From the NCBI GenBank assembly GCA_035487155.1, contig DATHMK010000006.1, positions 62,001 through 126,000 of the forward strand: DNA of 64,000 nucleotides, given 5' to 3'. The position numbers and the translations under genes were made by a program. The DNA comes from DAIDKA01 sp035487155. GTDB lineage: Bacteria; Pseudomonadota; Gammaproteobacteria; Steroidobacterales; Steroidobacteraceae. The notes beneath the pieces are model-generated. The model was not told the DNA's origin. It did no database searches and saw only the letters and a program-made list of their open reading frames with translations. Below are positions 1 through 10,147 of the stretch, in pieces; the first letter of the stretch is position 1, and each line of letters begins with the position of its first letter.

Positions 1-26
1 TGCAGCAGCTTCATTCAGGGGCAACC

Positions 27-1364
27 ATGAAACAGCGTAAGCGTGGTCTTAAGGCCAGCGCCGCGATGAGCATTCTGCTGGCGGCCGTGTTGGCGGGATG
101 CGGCGGAGGCGGAACGAATGCGCAGGTCCAAAGTCCCACCGGCGGCAGCGGAAACTCCGGGAGTACGGGCGGTAGCGGCGAAACCGGTGGCAGCACCTCA
201 GACACGACGCCCAGTGCCGTCGCGCAGGCGATCAAGAACGCCACCCCGGTCGATCCGGCGATCGTGGCTGCCGACAATGCCTTCGGTCTGAGTCTGTTCG
301 ATACCCTGCTCCCCGGAGCGAGCGGCGGAAATATTTCGATTTCACCGTTGAGCGTGGCCATGGCGCTGCAGATTCTCTACAACGGCGCGGCCGGTACCAC
401 GCAACAGGCCATGTCGCAGACGCTCGACCTCGGCACCTTGAGCCTTCAGACGGTCAACAACGACAATGCCGCTCTGCAGGCGTCGCTGACCAATCCAGAT
501 CCTGCCGTGCAGTTGGTTGTTGCCAACTCTCTTTGGCTCGACCAGAACAACAACCCGGTCCTGCCATCATTCACGCAAGCTGACCAAACCTATTATGGCG
601 CCACGGTCGGAGACTTGGCCGGCGCACCGGCGAACGTGAATGCCTGGGTGAACAGTGAAACTCAAGGACTCATTCCGCAGCTGCTGCCGCCGGCGGGCGT
701 ATACGAGACAGCGATCATCGCCAACGTGCTCTACTTCAAGGGCCAATGGACCACCGCGTTCGATCCCTCCAATACTTCAGCCACGACCTTCACGCTCAGT
801 GATGGCAGCCAGACGACCGCGCAGCTGATGCAGCTGACTGCGAGCTTTCCCTACACTTCCGGTTCCTTGTACGGCAGCAACTACCAGGCGGTACGTCTTC
901 CCTACGGTGCGGGCCGTTTCAGTATGTTGATCATCCTGCCGGATGCCAGCAGCGACATTGCAGGCTTCGCTGCAGATCTGACTGCCAGCGATCTCAACAA
1001 CGTAGCGGCGCAACTCGAACCGGTCATGCTGGCGGTCGGGCTGCCGCGATTCAACGCATCGTACGGAAGCTCATTGGTCCCGGCCCTGCAGACCATGGGG
1101 ATGGGCGTCGCCTTCACTTCGGCCGCGGACTTTTCAGCGCTGGCCCCGGGATTCTCGGTGGGCGTCGTTGAACACAAGACGGTCGTGGAGGTGAATGAGA
1201 CCGGGACAGTGGCGGCTGGCGCAACTGGAATTGGCATGCCTACGGTGGTCGGTCCACTGCCCACCACAATGGTCATGAACCATCCTTTCTTCTACGCCAT
1301 CGAAGACGATACGACCGGCGAGCTGCTATTCATCGGTCTGTTGATGAACCCAATTTCAAATTGA
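27..1364 (+). CDS. Serpin family lipoprotein (serine protease inhibitor)
   Basis: Serpins trap proteases as covalent complexes after their reactive loop is cut. The 445-residue protein begins with a signal peptide ending in a lipobox (LAGC, Cys25), so it is probably a lipid-anchored envelope protein. A Gly/Ser/Thr-rich linker (about residues 26-65) leads to a full-length serpin fold. The hinge ETGTVAAGAT (residues 391-400) has the small residues expected of an inhibitory serpin, and the family signature NHPFFYAI follows near residue 418. Counting from the hinge places P1 near Val407, which would suggest an elastase-like target (inference). The start is supported by GGGG a few bases upstream. 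The gene converges on the kinase gene with a 2-bp gap. Confidence 0.93.
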   Translation: MKQRKRGLKASAAMSILLAAVLAGCGGGGTNAQVQSPTGGSGNSGSTGGSGETGGSTSDTTPSAVAQAIKNATPVDPAIVAADNAFGLSLFDTLLPGASGGNISISPLSVAMALQILYNGAAGTTQQAMSQTLDLGTLSLQTVNNDNAALQASLTNPDPAVQLVVANSLWLDQNNNPVLPSFTQADQTYYGATVGDLAGAPANVNAWVNSETQGLIPQLLPPAGVYETAIIANVLYFKGQWTTAFDPSNTSATTFTLSDGSQTTAQLMQLTASFPYTSGSLYGSNYQAVRLPYGAGRFSMLIILPDASSDIAGFAADLTASDLNNVAAQLEPVMLAVGLPRFNASYGSSLVPALQTMGMGVAFTSAADFSALAPGFSVGVVEHKTVVEVNETGTVAAGATGIGMPTVVGPLPTTMVMNHPFFYAIEDDTTGELLFIGLLMNPISN

Positions 1365-1366
1365 AC

Positions 1367-2705
1367 TCAGAACCGCAGGCTGACGGTGGCACCTCCGCCG
1401 GGGGTGGGTCCGACATCGACCGTTGCATCGTGAGCGGTGGCGATCTGGCGCACCAGCGTCAGTCCGACCCCGCTCCCCTGTCTCTTGGTGGTAAAGAACG
1501 GCACGAAAATCTTGTCGCGCTGCTCAGCGGCGATGCCGGGTCCATTATCCGCCACTGAGATGACCACACGGCCGTCCTGATGGCGGCGTCCGGATAGCTC
1601 GATGCGACCGGCCGGCACCGCAGCAAGTGCCTCAATGGCGTTGCGCATCAGATTGATGAGAGCCTGATCCAGGAGGTCTGCGTCCGCGGCCAATTCCAGG
1701 GTCTGCGGTTCGACACTGGTCGTCATCTGGATCTTGTTGGCAGCGATTTCCGCGGCCAGCAGCCGCTGCACCCGCGCGAATACCCGCTGCACCGGCGCGA
1801 GCTGCATCTGCGTCACCAATGGCTTGGTGAGTCGCCTGTGGTTCTGTACGAAGTGCAGCAGTCCCTCGCTGCGCCTCGCGACGGTTTCAAGGGCATCACG
1901 GGCGTCGCTCAATGTGGTGGTCGTGGGATCGCTCTCGGGCATCTGATTGAGCACATCACGGACCAGGTCGCGTGCCGTGGCTGCCAGTGAGGACACCGGC
2001 GTCAGGGAGTTCATCACCTCGTGGGCCATGACGCGCACGACCGTCTGCCAGGCGGCCAGCTCCTGCGCGCTCATTTCACTCTCGATGTTCTGCAGGGAAA
2101 CGAGGCGCTGGCGCGCGCCACCCAGTGCCGCATCAGTGGCGGCCGCCTTGAGCTGCAATGCGCCTGAGTGGCGTTCCATCCTCAGGATCGCACTGGTCCC
2201 CGGGCGCAAGGAGTCCAGGCCCACCGCGAAGGGTTGCCCAAAGCGCAGGAACTGCGAAGTGTGCGTCAGCGCCGTTTCACACAGGCGCCTTGCCGCCATG
2301 TTCAGCAGCTGCACGCGATCGCTTTCATCCACCGAGATCAGGGCCACCGGCACATGCGAGATGAGCGTCTGCAGGTACCGCGCCTGCGCCTCGCGCTCGG
2401 CGCGGCACTGCCGCAACGAATCCATGACGTGGGTCATCGCCTTGCCGAGTTCGGCATGGACGCCATCACCCATCAGCGCCGAGAAACTCTGCGACGGATC
2501 ATCAAATGAGACGGCCTCGAGAAATCGGGCGACTTCCCGGCTGGATTGTGCGACGTAGCGTATGAGCAGGTATACCTGCACCAGCGCCGCAGCAGCGCCC
2601 AGCGCGATGGTCAGATACCAGTGTGTACGCACCAGCATTCCGGCTATGGCGACCAGCGTCAGGAACAGCACCACGGTACGCAGCGCGACCAAGGTATGGA
2701 AACGT

Positions 2706-2716
<11 letters not shown>
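1367..2716 (-). CDS. NtrY-like sensor histidine kinase
   Basis: Membrane sensor kinase of 449 residues, partner of the sigma-54 response regulator just upstream; the two reading frames overlap by 11 bp. Two membrane segments lie within the first 55 residues with almost no periplasmic loop, so the signal is probably sensed in or near the membrane. A PAS-like region follows (about 110-200), then a dimerisation/phosphoacceptor motif (MAHEVMNSL, His phosphorylated) and an HATPase domain with N box (LINLMRNAIEA), DNGPGI and GSGVGLTL. The architecture resembles kinases that pair with NtrC-type regulators. Its target set is inferred from the shared upstream boxes described for 4094-4139. Confidence 0.93.
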
Positions 2717-4091
<1,375 letters not shown>

Positions 4092-4093
4092 GG

Positions 4094-4139
4094 TGTCCGA
4101 ATTCGAACAGGTGTCCGGTAATTTGTACGCCAGCGGACA
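4094..4139. promoter_or_regulatory. Putative activator-binding boxes (UAS) for the sigma-54 regulator
   Basis: A 16-bp near-perfect palindrome, TGTCCGAATTCGAACA (4094-4109, 7 of 8 pairs), is followed by TGTCCG (4112-4117) and its inverse CGGACA (4134-4139). The boxes lie about 80-120 bp upstream of the start site expected from the -24/-12 promoter at 4190, the usual distance for NtrC-type enhancer sites. The same hexamer clusters upstream of the permease operons at 35.9 kb and 41.1 kb. Binding by the regulator encoded alongside is inferred. Confidence 0.6.
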
Positions 4140-4189
4140 GTGCCGCGCCAGCCGCCTTTCTAACTCATTGAAAGTATTGGGGCGCCAGC

Positions 4190-4205
4190 TGGCACGCAAG
4201 TTGCG
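4190..4205 (+). promoter_or_regulatory. Sigma-54 promoter (-24/-12)
   Basis: TGGCACGCAAGTTGCG matches the sigma-54 consensus (TGGCACG-N4-TTGC) exactly, with GG at 4191-4192, GC at 4203-4204 and the required 10-bp gap. The expected transcription start is about 4216, one base before the adaptor ATG at 4217. The message is therefore almost leaderless, unless translation begins at the next in-frame ATG (4226). Confidence 0.85.
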
Positions 4206-4216
4206 ATAGGAGCTGC

Positions 4217-5434
4217 ATGAACTCCATGGATCAACCGGTCACTCGTTCACGGCCCTGGCGGCGCTATGTTCCCTACGCCGCCGCGGGAATTGTCGCGGTC
4301 GGCGTCATCAGCTGGCTCTTGCTGCAGCACTCCAAGGGACATGTCTATCGCCTGCCCGTGAACCGCGTGACCATCGGCACGGTCGCGCAGGGCGCGTTCG
4401 AGGACTACATCGCGGTGCGCGGGACGGTAGCACCGCTGGTCATCGACTATCTCACCACCGACCAGGGCGGCACGGTGAAGCAGGTTCTGGTCGAGGACGG
4501 CGCGATGGTCAAGCGCGGCCAGAAGCTCATCATCCTGTCCAACCCTGCCCTGCAGCTGCAGGTCGCTGCCCAGCAGATCACCTTCGAGCAGACGCGCTTC
4601 AAGTACCAGCATGACCTGCTGGATATCGAACACCAGATCAGCCAGCTCAAGAGCAATCTGGCGCGCGACAAGATCCTGCTGGACGGCAATGCCATCGCCC
4701 CCAGCACTTACCAGCAGGAACTCGAGGACTATCAGTACAGCCTGAAGCTTCGCGACGCGACCATCGCCTCGCGCGATGCCGAACAGCGCGCGCGGGCCAC
4801 GCAGCTCACGGGGCAGGCGGTGGGTACCCAGAGCGACGTCGCCAATGCAGGCGTGGATGCCTTGACGATGCGCGCGCCCATGGATGGCGAGTTGACGGCG
4901 CTGGATGCCGAGGTGGGTCAGGTCAAGGCCCAGGGCGCGGTTCTGGGTCAGGTCAATTCAGCCGACCGCTTCAAGCTCACGGCGCAGGTCGATGAGTTCT
5001 ACCTCGGCCACATGACCGTGGGTCTGCAGAGCGATTTCACCATCGGTAGCCAGAATTTCAAGGCCAAGGTCGCCAAGGTCTATCCGCAGGTCATCAACGG
5101 CACCTTCAAGGTCGACCTGTATTTCGATGGGGCCACACCGCCCGACATTCATGTGGGCCAGGCGGTCGATCTGAAGCTCGAATTGGGCGGCGCCTCGCAG
5201 GCCGTGATCGTGCCGAACGGGCCGTTTTACCAGGATACGGGCGGCAACTGGGCGTTCGTGGTGGCGCCTGATGGCAGCTTTGCCGAGCGCCGCAATATCC
5301 GGCTCGGCCGGCGCAATCCCGATTACGTCGAAGTGGTGGATGGCCTCAAGCCCGGTGAACGGATCGTCACCTCCGGCTATGAGGACTTTCTGAAGATGGA
5401 CCGCGTTGAATTCGCCAAGCCCGAGAACCAGTAA
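4217..5434 (+). CDS. Periplasmic adaptor (HlyD/MacA-type membrane fusion protein)
   Basis: Links an inner-membrane ABC transporter to an outer-membrane channel. The protein is 405 residues with one N-terminal membrane anchor (YVPYAAAGIVAVGVISWLLL). A lipoyl-like half motif (VKQVLVEDGAMVKRGQKL), a coiled-coil hairpin (about residues 115-195), the second lipoyl half (MRAPMDGELTALDAEVGQ) and a beta-barrel region follow. It is the first gene of a four-gene operon with ATPase, permease and outer-membrane lipoprotein, so a MacAB-TolC-like exporter is the natural reading. The substrate is unknown. Met4 (4226) is an alternative start because the promoter lies so close. Confidence 0.93.
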   Translation: MNSMDQPVTRSRPWRRYVPYAAAGIVAVGVISWLLLQHSKGHVYRLPVNRVTIGTVAQGAFEDYIAVRGTVAPLVIDYLTTDQGGTVKQVLVEDGAMVKRGQKLIILSNPALQLQVAAQQITFEQTRFKYQHDLLDIEHQISQLKSNLARDKILLDGNAIAPSTYQQELEDYQYSLKLRDATIASRDAEQRARATQLTGQAVGTQSDVANAGVDALTMRAPMDGELTALDAEVGQVKAQGAVLGQVNSADRFKLTAQVDEFYLGHMTVGLQSDFTIGSQNFKAKVAKVYPQVINGTFKVDLYFDGATPPDIHVGQAVDLKLELGGASQAVIVPNGPFYQDTGGNWAFVVAPDGSFAERRNIRLGRRNPDYVEVVDGLKPGERIVTSGYEDFLKMDRVEFAKPENQ

Positions 5435-5445
5435 CCGAGGCAACC

Positions 5446-6132
5446 ATGATTACGCTCAAGCACCTGTCGAAAGTCTATCGCACCACTGAGGTCGAAACGA
5501 CCGCGCTGCGCGACATCAACCTGGAGGTTCGCACCGGCGAGTTCGTGGCGGTGATGGGGCCGTCGGGCTGCGGCAAGTCCACGTTCCTCAATATCGTGGG
5601 CATGCTCGACAATCCTTCCGGCGGCGAATACTGGTTCGACGGCGAGAACATCGCCGGCTATGCCGAAGGCGCACTGTCGCAGCTGCGCAAGAACGCCGTC
5701 GGCCTCGTGTTCCAGAGCTTCAATCTCATCGATGAACTCAATGTCGCGGAGAATGTCGAGCTGGCGCTGCTCTATCACTCGGAAGTGTCCGCCGCTGAGC
5801 GCAAGAAGCGCGCCGCCGCGGCACTGGATCGCATGAACATCGGTCACCGGGCACGCCACATGCCGGCCCAGCTCTCCGGCGGCCAGCAGCAGCGCGTCGC
5901 CGTGGCGCGGGCGGTGGTGGCACGCCCCAAACTCATCCTGGCGGACGAACCTACCGGCAACCTGGATTCCGCCAACGGTGAGGAGGTGATGCAGCTGCTC
6001 ACCCAGCTCAACGACGAGGGCGCCACCATCGTCATGGTGACCCATTCCCACAGCCACGCCGAATATGCCCACCGCATCGTCAATCTGCTCGACGGTGCCG
6101 TGGTGACGGAAAGCATCCGCCAGGTTCTCTGA
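5446..6132 (+). CDS. ABC transporter ATP-binding protein (MacB/LolD class)
   Basis: Cytoplasmic ATPase of 228 residues that would drive the MacB-type permease encoded next. All key motifs are present: Walker A (MGPSGCGKST), Q-loop (VFQSFN), signature (LSGGQQQRVAVARA), Walker B (LILADEPTG) and H-loop (VTHSHSH). It sits 11 bp after the adaptor gene and 15 bp before the permease gene. It is the only ATPase of this class in the window, although six further MacB-like permeases lie at 11.2-13.5 and 35.9-41.1 kb. Sharing of this ATPase is possible but inferred. Confidence 0.95.
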   Translation: MITLKHLSKVYRTTEVETTALRDINLEVRTGEFVAVMGPSGCGKSTFLNIVGMLDNPSGGEYWFDGENIAGYAEGALSQLRKNAVGLVFQSFNLIDELNVAENVELALLYHSEVSAAERKKRAAAALDRMNIGHRARHMPAQLSGGQQQRVAVARAVVARPKLILADEPTGNLDSANGEEVMQLLTQLNDEGATIVMVTHSHSHAEYAHRIVNLLDGAVVTESIRQVL

Positions 6133-6147
6133 GGATTGGGGGTCGCC

Positions 6148-8631
6148 ATGTTCCGCAATTACCTGACCGTCGCGCTGCGCAACCTGATTCGCCACAAGCT
6201 GTACAGCATCATCAACATCGCCGGCCTCACCGTCGGGTTGGCCTGCGTGCTGTTCATCATCCTGTTCGCGCGCGATGAGCTCTCCTACGACAAGTGGATT
6301 CCGGATACCGCCAATCTCTACCGGCTGGAACTGACCATCCATGCGCCCAGTCGCCCTCCGATGGCCTTTGCCGACATCGCCTATCCCATGCCCGCGGCGA
6401 TGCGCGATGAGGTACCCGGCGTGACGGGCATGACGCGCCTATCGTCCGAACCCATGACACTGACCTCCGGCGACCGGCAGTTTCCAGAAAGTGTCAATGT
6501 GGTCGATCCGAATTTCTTCCAGGTCATAAAGCTGCCGGTGGTCATCGGCGACCCCGCTCAGATACTCAAGCAACCCGAATCGGTGGTGCTGACCGAATCG
6601 GCGGCACGCAAGTTCTTCGGCAATGCCAATCCCATCGGCAAGACCATCACCGATGGCAAGGGAAAATGCGGACAATCCGATACGGCCTGCCGGGATTCCA
6701 CCGTGCCGCTGACGGTGACCGGTGTGATTCGCGACCTGCCGCACAACACTCAGATTTCAGGGGAAGTCTTCATTCCCAATACATCGATTGCCGATTACAG
6801 CACCGATGAGGTGAAGCAGAGCTGGTTCTCTCAGAGTGGCTGGGGTTGGGTGACCTTGGCCCCCGGAACCGACCCTGGAACCATCAACGCAAAGATGAAG
6901 CCGCTGCTGGATCGGGCGCTCGGGCCCATGATCAAGCAGCTGGGCTTCAATAATCTCACCGGTAGCCAGGCGTACGAGGTTCACCTCACGCCCTTCACCC
7001 AGGTCCATCTGACCTCCGACCACTGGTCCTACAACCTGACGGCGCCGGGCAGCATGGCGATGTTCTACGGAGTCATTGCCATTGGAATGCTGATCCTCTT
7101 GGTGGCCTGCTTCAATTTCATGAACCTGGCCACCGCCCGCGCCATGATGCGTGCGCGGGAGATCTCCCTGCGCAAGACCGTGGGCGCAAAGCGCAGTCAG
7201 CTCGTCTTCCAGTTCCTCGGCGAGTCAGTGCTGATGGCGCTGCTGGGGCTCATACTGGCGCTGGCGCTGGTCGAGATGCTGTTGCCCGCCTTTGGCAGCT
7301 TCATGCAGCGTCCCCTGACCGTCGATCTGGTCTCCGGCTGGCCGGTGCTGCTGCTGATCCTGGCAGTGGCCGTGGCGGCGGGCCTGATCGGCGGCAGTTA
7401 TCCCGCCGTGATCCTGTCCGGGTTCAGGCCTGCCACCGTCCTGCGTACCAACAGCTCTGGGCAAGGGGGTTCGGGTCGTCTGCGCGCCACACTGGTCGTG
7501 CTGCAGTTTGCGGTCTCCATAGGCTTGGGGATCGCGGCCGCCGTGGTGTTTGGCCAAATCAGCTATGCACGGGGACTGGAACTGGGATTCCAGCGCGACA
7601 ATATCCTGGTCATCGGGCATGCCGGCCGTATTTTCATGGATGGGCGCCAAAGCTTCGTGCAGGCCTTGCGTGCCAACCCCGGCATCCTTGACATGACCTT
7701 GTCCGACATAGTGCCTTTCGACCAAGGCCAGAATAATGATGCCATCAAGCTCCCCGGCGCACCTGACCTGCTCCTCTTCACCAAGGTCGTCATCAACCCG
7801 AGTTTTCCGACCTTCTACGGCATGCGACTGCTGGCCGGCCGGCAGCTGTCCGCAACGCGGGCGCTCGATGAGTTCAGCTCCATGAATGCCGGTGACGTGG
7901 CGAACACGGGCCACAGCATCCTGATCAATGAAAGCGCCGCCGCACGTCTGGGGTTCACCCCGGAGCAGGCGGTGGGCAAGACCATCCTCTATGACACCTT
8001 TCCCGTGGTCATCGTCGGCGTGCTGGCCGATGCCAAATTCGCCGGCGCGCGCGAACCGGTCAGGCCCACTGACTACGTCTACGACCCGAAGGCCGCCGGG
8101 CAGGTATCGGTGCGTCTGCGGCCCGACATGATCCCCCAGACCGTGACCTTCATCGACAAGGCCTGGCACACCTTCGCGCCCATCGCATCGGTGAACCGCC
8201 ACTTCTTGGACGACAGCTTCGGGCAGCTTTACCAGGACGAGGAGCGGCAGGGGCAGATATTCGGCATCTTCGTCGCCATCGCGATATTCATTGCCTGCCT
8301 GGGCCTGTTCGGCCTCGCCGCCTTCACCGCGGGACGGCGCACCAAGGAAATCGGGCTGCGCAAGGTGTTCGGAGGCCGCACCGGTGATGTGGTGAAGCTG
8401 CTGCTGTGGCAGTTTTCCATTCCTGCCTTGATCGCCAACCTGATTGCGTGGCCCCTGGCCTGGTACTACCTGCATGACTGGCTGGACGGCTACGCCTACC
8501 GCATTTCATTGAGCCCGCTGTATTTCCTCGGCGCAGCTGCCGTGGCACTCCTGATCGCCTGGCTCACGGTTCTCTCGCATGCCGTACGCGTGGCTCGGGC
8601 AACCCCCATCGGCGCACTTCGCTATGAGTAG
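6148..8631 (+). CDS. MacB/FtsX-family ABC transporter permease (duplicated form)
   Basis: Inner-membrane component of the tripartite system, 827 residues. It contains two successive MacB-type periplasmic core plus FtsX units: an N-terminal TM (YSIINIAGLTVGLACVLFII), a periplasmic domain, three TMs near residues 305-425 with the motif EISLRKTVGAKRSQL, a second periplasmic domain, then three TMs with EIGLRKVFGGR. The ATG at 6148 was chosen over an upstream in-frame TTG (6136) because it begins the conserved MFRNYLTVALRNL sequence. The end overlaps the next gene by 8 bp, indicating coupled translation. Confidence 0.94.
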   Translation: MFRNYLTVALRNLIRHKLYSIINIAGLTVGLACVLFIILFARDELSYDKWIPDTANLYRLELTIHAPSRPPMAFADIAYPMPAAMRDEVPGVTGMTRLSSEPMTLTSGDRQFPESVNVVDPNFFQVIKLPVVIGDPAQILKQPESVVLTESAARKFFGNANPIGKTITDGKGKCGQSDTACRDSTVPLTVTGVIRDLPHNTQISGEVFIPNTSIADYSTDEVKQSWFSQSGWGWVTLAPGTDPGTINAKMKPLLDRALGPMIKQLGFNNLTGSQAYEVHLTPFTQVHLTSDHWSYNLTAPGSMAMFYGVIAIGMLILLVACFNFMNLATARAMMRAREISLRKTVGAKRSQLVFQFLGESVLMALLGLILALALVEMLLPAFGSFMQRPLTVDLVSGWPVLLLILAVAVAAGLIGGSYPAVILSGFRPATVLRTNSSGQGGSGRLRATLVVLQFAVSIGLGIAAAVVFGQISYARGLELGFQRDNILVIGHAGRIFMDGRQSFVQALRANPGILDMTLSDIVPFDQGQNNDAIKLPGAPDLLLFTKVVINPSFPTFYGMRLLAGRQLSATRALDEFSSMNAGDVANTGHSILINESAAARLGFTPEQAVGKTILYDTFPVVIVGVLADAKFAGAREPVRPTDYVYDPKAAGQVSVRLRPDMIPQTVTFIDKAWHTFAPIASVNRHFLDDSFGQLYQDEERQGQIFGIFVAIAIFIACLGLFGLAAFTAGRRTKEIGLRKVFGGRTGDVVKLLLWQFSIPALIANLIAWPLAWYYLHDWLDGYAYRISLSPLYFLGAAAVALLIAWLTVLSHAVRVARATPIGALRYE

Positions 8632-10039
8632 AATGCTGGTCGCAGCCTGTTGCGCACTGCTGGCGGGCTGCGCCACCCGCGTTCCGCAGGTGCTCAGTCC
8701 GCCGCTTGTCCCTCAGGCCTTTGTCGGGCAGGAGGCCGCTCTTGGGTCCGTCTGGCCCAAGCCGGACTGGTGGCAGCAATTCGGCAGTCCTGAACTGTCA
8801 GATTTCATCCTCAGGGCGCAGAACGACAACCGCGATCTCGCGGTCGCCGCCGCCAGTGTCGTCCAGGCGCATGCCCAGACTGTCATTCAGCGCGCCTCCC
8901 TGTTTCCGCAACTGAACCTGCAGGCGCAGGCGCAACGATCGAAGCTCAGTGCCGTCTCGAGCGGCATCAGTAACTACCCGGCCGGCAACGAATTCGGTGT
9001 CAACCTGGCGGCAAGTTACGAAATTGACGTCTGGGGTCTGGCGCGCAGCAATCTGCGCGCGGCAACCGAGGCGCTCAAGGCCGCGCGTTTTGGCCAGCAG
9101 GCCGTGGCCCTGACCGTCACCGCCAATGTCGCCAGCGCGTACTTCAACGTGCTCGCGCTGCGCTCGCGCATTTCCATCGCCAACGAGGATATCGCGGCCA
9201 TCAACGATATCCTGGGCACCATCCAGCTGCGGGTCACCACCGGCACCTCCTCGCACCTGGACCTGGCCCAGGAGCGTGCGCAGGTTGAGTCCGTCGAAGC
9301 TGAGCTGCCCGAGCTTCAGGAACAGGAACTGGAAGCGCGCGTGGCCCTGGCAGTGCTGCTCGGGCAAACGCCCGAGACCCTCGACGTCAAGGCGCCCAGC
9401 CTCGAGTCCATCCACCCGCCGCTCATGAACCCCGGGCTGCCCTCCGACCTTTTGTTGCGGCGGCCGGATGTCGCGCAGGCGGAAGCGAACCTGGCCAGCG
9501 CCCATGCCAGCGTCGATGCGGCGCGCGCGGCATTCCTGCCGCAGTTCGCGCTGACCGGCAGTGACGGTTTCGCCAGCGCGGCCATCGGCACCTTGCTGCA
9601 CGGACCCAGCGTCGCGTGGGATTACGGCGGCAGTCTTCTGCAGACCATCTTTGATGGCGGCAAGCTCGTGGGCCAGAAGAAGCTGGCGGAAGGAACCCAG
9701 CAGCAGCTGATCGCCACTTACCAGAAAGCCGTGCTCAATGCCTACGCCGACGTGGAGACCGCCCTGGGCCAGGTCAAACACTACGACCTGGCTGAGCAGC
9801 ACCTGGGGCATGAGGTGGATGCGGCACGGGAGGCGTTTCAGATATCGCAGCTTCAATATCGCCAGGGCACCACCGACCTGCTCACCGTGCTGCAGTCGCA
9901 ACAGACTCTGTTCTCCGCGGAAGACCAGCTGGCGCAGATTTCCCTGGCCCGCATGCAAAGCGTCGTCCATTTATACGAAGCGCTGGGGGGCGGCTGGATG
10001 GAGCAATCCGGGGAGCAAACGCAGTTCACAACCCCCTAG
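8624..10039 (+). CDS. Outer-membrane efflux lipoprotein (TolC/OprM/NodT family)
   Basis: Outer-membrane channel of the export operon, 471 residues. A signal peptide ends with lipobox LAGC (Cys16), as in OprM/NodT proteins. Two internally similar OEP repeats follow; the second includes LLLRRPDVAQAEANL, a typical family motif. The ATG at 8624 lies inside the permease stop region (ATGAGTAG), so the last gene of the operon is translationally coupled. The sequence upstream of this ATG in the same frame belongs to the permease gene. Confidence 0.95.
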   Translation: MSRMLVAACCALLAGCATRVPQVLSPPLVPQAFVGQEAALGSVWPKPDWWQQFGSPELSDFILRAQNDNRDLAVAAASVVQAHAQTVIQRASLFPQLNLQAQAQRSKLSAVSSGISNYPAGNEFGVNLAASYEIDVWGLARSNLRAATEALKAARFGQQAVALTVTANVASAYFNVLALRSRISIANEDIAAINDILGTIQLRVTTGTSSHLDLAQERAQVESVEAELPELQEQELEARVALAVLLGQTPETLDVKAPSLESIHPPLMNPGLPSDLLLRRPDVAQAEANLASAHASVDAARAAFLPQFALTGSDGFASAAIGTLLHGPSVAWDYGGSLLQTIFDGGKLVGQKKLAEGTQQQLIATYQKAVLNAYADVETALGQVKHYDLAEQHLGHEVDAAREAFQISQLQYRQGTTDLLTVLQSQQTLFSAEDQLAQISLARMQSVVHLYEALGGGWMEQSGEQTQFTTP

Positions 10040-10147
10040 AAATGCCGGGGCGGCGCGTGACGCCCGTCACAGCATCACGTTTTCCTACGCCCATATCGGT
10101 GAAATTCGATAGTACGCAGCCCCGGGCCGCGCTAAGAATCGGTCCCT

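Noticed and set aside
5377..6342. A 321-codon minus-strand frame across the ABC ATPase gene
   Set aside because: Antisense to an ATPase with every catalytic motif; the frame is His/Gln-rich and unlike any family.
7225..8475. A 416-codon open frame on the minus strand opposite the MacB-type permease
   Set aside because: It has a Gln/His/Gly-rich composition typical of antisense frames in GC-rich genes, no domain pattern and no start context; the plus-strand permease is clearly coding.
8798..9970. A 390-codon open frame on the minus strand opposite the outer-membrane efflux gene
   Set aside because: Same reasons: antisense to a well-recognised TolC-family gene, with composition unlike a real protein.
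10040..10100. GTGACGCCCGTCAC hairpin after the efflux lipoprotein gene as a terminator
   Set aside because: The stem is only five to six base pairs and the following T-run is separated by unrelated bases; not strong enough to list.
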